A DNA stretch of 14,405 nt, taken from assembly GCA_003602665.1 (NCBI GenBank), contig QQSG01000045.1, positions 44,674-59,078 of the forward strand. The letters are read 5' to 3'. The notes beneath the pieces are model-generated. The model searched no databases. It saw only the letters and a list, made by a program, of their open reading frames with translations, and was not told the DNA's origin. The stretch comes from Candidatus Poseidoniales archaeon (GTDB lineage: Archaea; Thermoplasmatota; Poseidoniia; Poseidoniales; Poseidoniaceae). Positions 1-10,100 of this stretch are shown here, in pieces (within the stretch, counting starts at the first letter, position 1; each line of letters starts with the position of its first letter). A program made the translations under genes and the position numbers.

Positions 1-1190
1 TCAACACGAACACCAATTTCCTGAGTAGCAACACCTTGTGTGTAGTCAGCAATTGGCATCAGAGTTTGATCGTAGTTTGGTACGTAACCTGGTGCAGTAG
101 CGGTATCCTTCAGTACAAGGCGGATTTGACAGAAGTCAGATCCACTTGGTCCGATTTGGTGGATACCGTTATCGTTCAAGTAATCAATTTCCCAAGCGTT
201 AGCGTTGGTCGTTGCATCTGGAACCAGTTCGAAGACGAGGTTGTCGCCTTGGATACTTGCGGTGAAGTAGTTCTGGTATGTACATTGGTCAGTTGGTTCA
301 ACGGTCCAAGTCAAGTCAGCAGCTTCATGGTCAATGTCATACTTGACTGCAGACAAGTCATAAGTCAAGTTTGTGACGCTTGTGTCATCTTCCATGAGGG
401 AGATGGACCAAGGAGCAACTGGTGTAGATCCGTTAGCAGATGTTACAACAGCGCCAGTAGTAACGTCCCAATCGAGAACAACTGGGGCATCGTTTACTGG
501 GCTAACTGAGAAGTCCACGACGACACTGTCGGCTTCTGTGTTCTCTGCTCCGTCATCACTCAATGTGAGTGTAACTGGGCAAGTACCACCGAGTTCGTTA
601 CCAGTGTTTTCAGTCATGGTAAGTTCGTTAGCAACAACCTCGACACTGAAAGCGATACAGTCAGTAGGTACGGATGCACCCCATGTGTACACTTGACGGA
701 CCGGGCTTTGTTCGTTGTCCATATCACGGACGTATGACTTACTTGCATTGGAAATGTCTCCAAGGAACTTGGAAACACTGCCGAATCCTTCAGGAACAAT
801 GTTCGTGTAAGCACCGTCGTCTACAAAGACCGGCATACAATCGATACGCTCTGTGTTACAGATGACTGGTTTGTCGTTGATGTTGTTAACAGTCAACGTC
901 ATGTTCTTGGTATCTGTCAATCCGTGGCTGTCTGTTACAACAAACTCGAATTCGATGGTACCGAACTGGTCATCGAGAGGTGTGATCGATACTGTGTGTC
1001 CGTTCTTGTTCCAGTCAACCAGTACATTGCTGTGAGCAACAGTTGTTCCCTCAGTAGCAGTCCAAGTCAATGTAGCTTCATCGTCTTGTACGTCATCTGC
1101 AAGACTTGTGAGAGACATGGTGTAAACACCACTGTCTTCATCAACTGCATCATCAGCAAGTGCGGCTTGGATTTCAGGACATGCACGCTT
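1..1190 (-). repeat. Three tandem cadherin-like Ig domains, last one cut by window edge
   Basis: Domain 1 (about 1190-870) has 'VDEDSGVYTMSLTSLADD' and ends 'LTVNNINDKPVI'. Domain 2 (about 870-520) contains 'CPVTLTLSDDGAENTEADSV' and ends 'FSVSPVNDAPVV'. Domain 3 runs off base 1. The V-N-D-x-P-V linkers and Asp/Glu-rich loops are typical of tandem cadherin-like domains that rigidify with calcium. Confidence 0.7.
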
Positions 1191-4100
1191 AATGTCAACT
1201 GTCAACTCTTGGTTTGTAGCCATAGAGACAGCGTCGATAGTTGCCCAGTCATAAGCACAATCTGCTTGTGTCTTAATCATGACATCGTAATCCTTAGCAG
1301 CGCCAGCAGTGGTTGTACCCTTGTAGGTTCTGTAAACCAATACTTCATCGCTAATGCTTCCGGTTTCAAGATCGTCGTGAGTTGTCTCAACAGAGATATA
1401 CTCAGTTAGGCTTTGAGCACCAGTTGTTACAGTCTGTGATGGGTGAACACTTTGGATGTTCGCCGATCCATCTTGTAGGATAGCAACGATGTTTACAGCC
1501 TCTGGAGTACCACCAAGGCGGCTGAACGGAATTGCGATTTCAAAGAAACCAGCAGTTGTTGTTCCCAAGTCAGCATCAACAGCATCTGTCGACATTGAAC
1601 TTGTTCCCCAGCCAAGGAATCCATTGGAGTATAGATCCATGTTGGTATCACTTGTTGCCCAGAACAGATAATCTGCTTGGACAGGCAATGTGTGAGCTGC
1701 GTTCAAGTTGTAACCAGTGTTTGAACCACCAGCAACAACGTCCAAGTAAATCAACAGGTCATTGGTTGCAAGGTCTTCACCGGTCATACCGATGTAGAGT
1801 GCGTCACCTTCGCTGTAAGTTACGAGGAGATCGTTCGTTCCGTCTCCAGATACCATACCAGGCATAGCATCGTCTGATGGGTTCAGTGGTGTTCCACCAA
1901 TCCAATCAGAGTCGTCACCGTCTACAGCCATGATATCAGGCTGGAATGAAGGTGATACGTATGCTGCACGTGTTCCGTCAGTTGATAGAAGAGACATACC
2001 AACAGCAGATGCAGTACCTTGTAGGTGAGTTGCATCGAGACTGAAGAGGTTCGCTTCATCGATGGTTGCGGAAGCAACGATACTAATTGCATTTGAATCG
2101 AGTGTGTTACCAATACTGGTAACGTATGCATTCGATCCTGCATTAATTTGCGTTGTTGAAGCAGACCATGTGAGGTTCTCAACAGATCCTACAGATTCAA
2201 CTGCGTGGAGTGCTGTTGTTGCAGTAGAGGTACCGCCGTCCCATCGGAACTCAGTATTCTCAGCATATACACCAACGTCTCCAGCAGCGTCAAGTGGGTA
2301 AATCCACGAGTAGTCGCCGTCAACCATGTGCAATCCAGTACCTGTTGCTCCACCATCGACTGAAGCGCCGATAGCAGTTACAGTTGCATCTTCTGCAAAG
2401 ACACCAGCCACAGATCCTGCGATAGTAGCAGCACCGGAAAGTGTTAGCGTAGCGTCATCGATTGAGATACCGTATGCATATCCACTGATATCAGTTCCAG
2501 AGAGGGTTAGGTCGTCTCCCGAGTTGAGGGAAGACATACCGATACTGCCAGAGACACCAGTTCCAACAAGTCTTGAGCCGAAATCATTGACGTCACAGCC
2601 GTCAGTGATGACTGCATTGTCGCCCATGTTGATGGTGTTCAATTGGCTCTGGACTGTTACTGAGTTGCAGTCAACAAAGTCTAGACCGACAGCGTTAGGA
2701 GCAACACGAGTAGGACTTAGTCCGATTGTGTTGTTCTCAACAACTGGTCCAGAATATCCGCCAGTGCTTGTACCGTAGTAGACAGCGATGTTAGCTCCAC
2801 CGTCACCCCATGTATCGGTAACCTTCAGCGTGTATGATCCTGCGACACTGTAGGATGTGTAACGTGCATATGCTGTGTTGGAACTGAATGTTCCTGCAGC
2901 CCATGTGTCCGTTGTTCCATCAGGCTTGGTAATTTCAAGTCCGATTTCTCCACCCCAGCTGTCAGATTCAAGATCGACATACGCAGTAGCACCCGCAGGT
3001 ATTGTGAATGTGCATGTCGCAGACGATCTGTAAGCGTTAGATGCAATTGTACACAAGGATGTGGATGGTGCAGGAGGTGCTTCTGCCGAATCAATTCGGA
3101 TACCACCGTCTGCGTCCAATAGCGTGTTGTTGGATACGTCACCATGTCCACCGTTGATTGTGATACCAGGTTTAGTAGCATCACTTACACCGGTGATTGA
3201 ATTGCCGTCCAACATATATCCATTTGTGTTAATCAATTGAATCGCAGTTTCAGGTCCATCGAAAGTGTTGTCGGTAACGGTCAATCGCTTTGTGGTTTGA
3301 TCGTATGCTCGAACACCGTATTTACCTGTAGAACTGCTGAACGTGTTGTCTGTGACAACAGCATCATCTGCATATGAATTCGTGTAGAACCATACGTCTG
3401 CAATTTCTCCACCATCAACGAAGGTGTTTCCTTGGATAGTTGTGTTATCTGCACCAAACTCATCGGCATTGTGCCCATAAGAGTATCCAGAGCGTTGGAA
3501 GAAAATTCCTGCACCGCAGTCAGCAAATGTACTGTTGACGATGTATGAATCATCGGATCCATAGAAGTTAACACAAACATCGGTCGAAGAGATTGCATTG
3601 TTCAATGGAGTATATCCCTTATAGTGAGTCATTGTAACGTTTTCCATTCTCAACCATTCAGAAACATAATCATTGCTGCTCCATGTAGATGCGTAAGCCA
3701 TACCACTGGTAACCGACGCAACTGGGTTCAATGTTGAATTCTTGATTGAAATGTCCATTGCTTGGTACACGTAACCGATTTCAACACCGGTTTGTTGACC
3801 GGTTGTTGGGTTTACAGCGAGACCGTATACTTCAGAGTCGTGTAGGTACAATTCAGGTGCATCAGATCCACCTTGAGCATACCATCGTTGGGTATCACTA
3901 AATGTGTAAGATCCTGTGATCAAAACCTTGGTGTTGTTCCAGTTGTGTTCTTCGTTATTATCGAAGTACATGAACGGTACATCCATCATGATTGTCTTTC
4001 CAGACATATCTTCAGGGGTAGCTCCGTAGTAACCGTACTCATTGTAGGAGCCACCATTACCGTCATTCAATGAACGAGAGGAACCAGTACCGAGGTATCG

Positions 4101-7100
4101 TGAACCACTGCATCCTGCAACCATAACGTAACTCGAACTGCTGAATGTGTAACAGACACGTGCTTCAATACGATCAGTTAAGTCGATGGTTCCGGTGTTA
4201 CCACTCGCATCTGAAAGACTTAGACCTTCGAAAGCGTATCTGAAGTCACCCGTGCTGGATGTGTATTCAATCATAGCAACAGTAGCTGCTTCATATCCTG
4301 CCAAGTTGTCAGATGTCGGACCTGATGAATCAACACGGATTGTTCTGAATTGAACTCCAGAAGCGTCACCATTGGCATCAGTTGTTCCTGTTCCAGTGAT
4401 TTTCTTGTCAGCATTCATCAGTACAACGTTTGTACCTTGGACACCACTTCCATCAGCTTCGATGGTCATTACCAATTCGCGCATTCGCTCGAAATCACCG
4501 GTTCCTGTGACAGATATCTTGGATGTGTCAATACTTCCTTCGATAAAGTCAACCTTACTCGAACCTGTTACGACGACATCGTTTGTCGTACTCGCAAATG
4601 CCGAGTCAGTAATTGTAAACTCTTGGCTTCCTGCGGTTTCAAGACCAACATCGTTTCCTGCTAGAGTAATACCGTCGAATACGACATTCTTACTTGTAAG
4701 AGGTCCGTATTTGTATGCAGCTCCAGCGCTGTTTGTGATGGTACCTGAAAGGTCTCCACCGAAGTTCTTGACGTAGTAAATACCAGCAGTGTTCTGAGCA
4801 TCAAAGTCCATGTTTGTCAGATCAATAGATCCTGAACCTGAGGAAGATACGAGCATTCCGTAATCTCCACCGGTTACTTCCATGTCATCCATAGCAGCAG
4901 ATACTGCGCCGGTCACTTCTATACCAGAATCGGTTGGTGAAGTAATGTCAATGGATTCGAATGTACCAGCAGCAAAGTTACCACCAATTTCGATACCATT
5001 CTCAGCACCAGTGATTGCACCATTCTTGAAAGTGGCTGTACCGCTGTCTCTGAGGTAGTCTCCGAGGTCGCTTGGATCGTTACCAGCACGAGCGACAAGG
5101 TCGAGTCGGTCTTGGTAATTGTCTGCACGGTTGTGAAGAACGTCGACGTACATAGTAACCTTCGAGATTGAAGTATCTGAGATATCTACGACTGGGAATG
5201 ACATACGAGCGCCTTGTCCAGGATTCATGTAATATGAATACGCATAATCGAGACAGACGTTGTATGATCCTCCAACATATCCTTCAACAGGCTTGTATGC
5301 CCCTTGTCCACCATGGTATGAGGTGTAGTAGTAACCCCAGTAGTGGTATGGGTAATATCCATTGTTTGGTGTGGTATCAGAATCTATTTCAGACCATCGG
5401 AATCCGAATTGATCTGGATAGTAGTAGTAACCTGGGTAACCTGGATTGGTTTGTGGTCCTTGATTCCAGAATCTCCAGAGGTAGTACATGTAACCATCAA
5501 AGTCACTTGTAGCGGATGGCCCATAGCTGTAACCGTATTCGTTACAGTGCCATGAAGCGACTCCACCTTCACCACCAGCGTATGTAGCAGCTCCGTTTCC
5601 AGACTTAGGATCGTTTGAACCATATGGGTAGTACCCCAACTTGTCTGGTGTCGTGATGTTCTCTGAAACTTCACCGCTTCCATCGTCGTAGGTAACTTCG
5701 ATGTTCCATCGGTCAGTGATCATGTAATACTTGCTTGTGGCATAGTTGTAGGTTGGGTGAGCATTTCCACCACCATAGATGGAGTTAGCACCAACTTGCA
5801 GATAGTCTCCAGTTCCAAGGAATGTGGAAAGGTCTACTGCGTACGTTGTCCAACCAGTTGACTGTCCTGACAATGAAGTAGAACGGTAGATTGTAGGAAG
5901 GCTCATTCCGCCATAGACATCGATACCAACAGTGTTGTCTGTTGATGTAAATCCGTCAATTTGAGGAGCGCCGTTGTATGCTTGGATACCTACAGCCGCA
6001 TTTGAAACACCAATGTTGGTGAATGATCCGCCAGCTTGTTCAACCCAAAGGGCAGTACCTGTGTTTCCAACGTTGATGATGCTGGAGGAATCAAGGTCAG
6101 CAGAGCCGCCGTCAATCTTCACAGTCGCCATCTCAGAGGAACTTGCAGATGAACCGTAAACAGTACCTGAGTTCTTCATGATGAGAGTAGCACCATCTCC
6201 AACATACAGAGCGGACCCTGTCGCTGCATCTTGAGCTACATCACGGACAATACCGCCATCAATTTCAAGAGTTCCATCTTGGATATCAAGTGTTAGAGGG
6301 TATGTTGAAGAAACAGCCTTCAGTGAACCGGTTGCTACCGAGGATTCTCCCACTAGCAATTTTCCACCATTTGATAGTGTTAGCACAGGAGTACTGGTTG
6401 CAGTAGACTTGACACTTAGAACAGCTCCCATGAGTTTGATGACACATCCATTGAGATTAAGATCTTCAGTCAATGTCATTGGGGTTCCGTCAAATTCGTA
6501 AATCGTATTTCCTGCAGAGGTGGTACCGTTTGTAGGTAGACCCGCTCCGGTGTCAGCATCAGTCCATGCTGCCAACCAAGTACAGTCCATGTTGGTTCCA
6601 TTGAAATCAACAGGAGCTGGTTCGAGAAGCAGAGCGTATGAACTGCCAATGGTGAATCCACTGGTCAGATCACTTGCATACCAGGTATCAGTCGAGAGAG
6701 TCTCGTTCTGTCCGGCTGGTCCGAATGCACGAAGGTTGTGGTCAGAGTAGGTGTTTCCTGCACTGTCGCCAGTAATAACCCACACAGATGCTTCTCCGTT
6801 TGCATCAGTGATGTGAGATCCAACTTCAAAGAGTTCAGCTCCCGCAGCAGATACAACACTGGCACTTACAACGTGTCCGCTCTTGTTTACTTCTTCGATG
6901 ACTGAGTTAACAGCCTCAAGTCGGTATGCACGTAGAGTTGCGGTGCCACCGTAGTAAATCAGTGCAGAGGATGATGTGTAAACATCACAATCGGATGTTG
7001 CTCCGTTGGCGTCTGCACAATCATCAGTGTTCTGAGAAACGTCGATTAGGCGAACTTCAGCGTTTGAACTTGCATAAGCAAGGTAAACACCGCTACCAGC

Positions 7101-10100
7101 ATTAGAACTGGTAATAGCAACATCACCAACAGTCATCTTGGAGTTACGAGCGTACAGAGCGTGGTCTGTACTCGATGTGTGAGATAGAGTACCACCATCA
7201 ACGACAAAGTTGTTTGGTGCAGCACTGCTTGAACAGCTACTGTATACTCTGTCGGAATCAATGGTTGTTACATCAATCTTCCATCCACATCCTGCTACAC
7301 CAAATCGACCAGAGTCGAGATTTGTAACAGACATAACATCAGTCGAGATAGCGTTACCTGAGATGTCAATGTGTCCAGCAGTTACGTCATTGAAGATCGA
7401 AGGTTGAATTCGAGTCAATGTCATATCGCCAGCCTCAATGTCTTGGAAGATAGCCAAATCTCCAGAAGGTCCGTTCGCTGTGCTCGAAGAGCCACCAGGA
7501 GTGATGGCAAGTGTAGCACTTCCGATGTCGACATCAGTCATGTTGATTGAACCAAGGGCATTGATTGAGACGCTTGAGTATCCTGGAGCATCAAAGTTGA
7601 AGATGTTAACTTCACTTGCTGTTCCGAATGCTGAGTCCAATGCAACTCCAGTTTGGGCAGCACCACTTGTTGTGAAACTTGCACTAACGTTTGAGATTGT
7701 TACATGTTGCAAATCGGTATCGATGAGGTTCTTGTATGCATTCTCTATTGTTACGTTCTCAACGTGGAGCATTCCTGCGGTTGATCCTGGATAGTTGACG
7801 ATAGCACCGCCCCATGCAACTCCGTTAGAGTTACAGTTGGACATTGTACCTTCCATGAGCATAGCGTTAGCGCTGCTGGGCAGGTTGATACAAGCGTTGT
7901 CTGCACCGTTGATAGCGAAGTTCATCATTGTGATTGAAGTTCCCTGACCGCTACCGTGACTGATTGCAGTCTCAACGTTGGTGAAAGAAACTTCGCTCAT
8001 TGTGAAGTTACCGACGTTAGCGTTGGAGTAACATGGTCGTGTACCACCGTTGCTGTCAGCACAGTATGCGTTGTAATCTTGGTGTCGTGAACCTGCAGTG
8101 ATTGCAGCAGTACTGGTGTTGTTGAAGTCTACGTAACTGAATACGTGTCTGTCATCAGTACCAGAGGTTGTTGCACAATCATCTGTGAAAGAGAGACCCT
8201 TCCATTCCGCACCAGCAGCACCCTCGAAGAGGATACGATCGGTGGAGTTTCCAATAGCCTTGACTGAATCACAAGCACCATCGATAGAAATTCCCTTTCC
8301 TTGTTCGACTTGTATGACTGTTCCTGGCTGGATTGTTAGATCTCCACCAGTTACAGAGAGATAGTCGCTGTTCGGGCTGATTCGGTATGGTGATCCTTCG
8401 TTGTCCCAGATGCATTCTACGTTGTTTCCTGAACAGTCGAGGTCGTTGTCGACATCAGTACCCTTGCCTTCGAATGGCATTGCACGTACATAGACACCGC
8501 AATCGTATGCTGTGTTATCATAGCAGTAGTAACTGCTGTAATAGCCCCACCATGGTGCAATTGTACCAGGTCGAGCTGCAGAGTTACTTGAGTATGGCAA
8601 ATCAGGCATGTTTGTGCCCCATGTGGTGATACCACGTTCAAGGGATGTTGCCCCGTTGTCAATCATGTAGAGGTAACCAGCGCGGCCGATTCGAAGTCGG
8701 TCGTTGCTGTCGTCACCATCGAAAGACTTCTGGAAGTAATCGAAAGTAAATCCAGAAGGAAGATCGATGTTAGCATTACATCCGGTCTTGTATTGGTTCC
8801 AGTAGTAACTGTATGAACAATAGTAACCAGTAGGTGTACCGCCAGATGAACCGGAGATGACCTGAGCTGCGTTCGTTACAGGCTTGATACCTGCTGCAAA
8901 CGATTCGTATCCATGATCGGTTCCGTCAGTAGCGATTCTGAAGTTGGATGTGTGCGGGTTGTTACCGGCCATGTATCCACCACCAGGGTTTCGCATTGTG
9001 TCACCCTTTGTACGGGTGTGGTCCATGTATCCAACAGTAGCGTAATCGTAGTAAGCAGAACAGCCTGTGTCGTACTTGAATTCGATTTCGTTTGTTACGT
9101 CATAGAAGATAACTTGGTAATCACAAAGGTATTGTGAGTTGTATCCCATATCTCTCCATTCGACAATAAGCATCATGTTAGGATCGCCAACTGCGAAATT
9201 GTTCGAGGTTGTTGTTTGAGTGTTTACGCCTCCTGCAACAGTAGACTCGTCTACAGATGTAGCGTAGTATTCAATGTAGTCACCACGCTCAAAGGTATTG
9301 ACAGTAGCACTCCAATCACAAGTACCTGCAGAACATTCAGCACGTGTCTTGCCTACAGGAGACAAGAGAACAGAAGTTGTGGTTCCGTTGTTTACAGAGT
9401 AATGTAACGTCGGTCCTTCGTTCAAGGTTTGATTTACGTTCAATCCAGATGGTGGATCGCCCGCATCAGAGATTGTATATGTGAATGTTCGACTCTTACT
9501 GTGAGAATCTCGCAAAACTGCGTGGTCCATATCAGGAGCCGAAGTATCTGGCGTAGGCGCAACTTTTCCAACCTTGTATGTGATTGAACCAGAGGACGCC
9601 ATTCGTCCGTAGTATCCAGCGCTTAGAGCGACACCAGACCACTTGTAGGAAGAGGTTTGGTATGCGTAGTAGTAACCAGTGTTACATCGCGCATTGGAGG
9701 AACTGGAGCGGTAGAAGTAGTAGAAACCATTTGTTCCTACACAGAGCCAGTTAGCCTTTGAGGTGCTGTATCCAGTGCCGTTCCAAGTGATCTTACCGAA
9801 TGTTCCGGTAATATCTCCTGGGATAGGTACGTTGTAAGCAGCTGTGTATCCGTAAGTAGATACAGAAGATGCTTGGCTTCCACCAGCAAGTGCGCCTGTT
9901 TCGATCTCAGGTGTTGAATCACCGATACCGACCATACCCCATGCGTTGTCGCCGGAGTCATAGTGGAAGATGAGGTTCATCTGAGGTCCATTCTTTGCGC
10001 TGATTGCGAGGTATCCGCCGTCGCCTTGATGGAGTTCATCAAGACCGGATTGGGTTCCACCGTATCCGTTGTATCCACCGCTTGGTGTTGTGGTCCACTG

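Noticed and set aside
36..509. Plus-strand 157-codon ORF
   Set aside because: It is antisense to the open minus-strand frame of the giant gene, has no recognisable domain and an odd Val/Cys/Trp-rich composition.
924..1409. Plus-strand 161-codon ORF, rich in Cys and Val
   Set aside because: It lies opposite the cadherin-like region, whose minus-strand translation makes clear domain sense; this is a shadow frame.
2326..2778. Plus-strand 150-codon ORF rich in Pro, Ser, Val and Ala
   Set aside because: It looks like a low-complexity secreted protein but is the complement of beta-helix codons in the giant gene.
5168..5683. Overlapping ORFs on both strands (plus 5168-5512, minus 5384-5683)
   Set aside because: These are shadow frames created by repeated TAC/GGT codons of the Tyr-rich segment; the main frame continues unbroken through it.
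3090..8350. Beta-helix blocks as an active pectate lyase or polysaccharide lyase
   Set aside because: The turn pattern is present but I could not find a convincing set of catalytic residues; a structural or binding role is safer.
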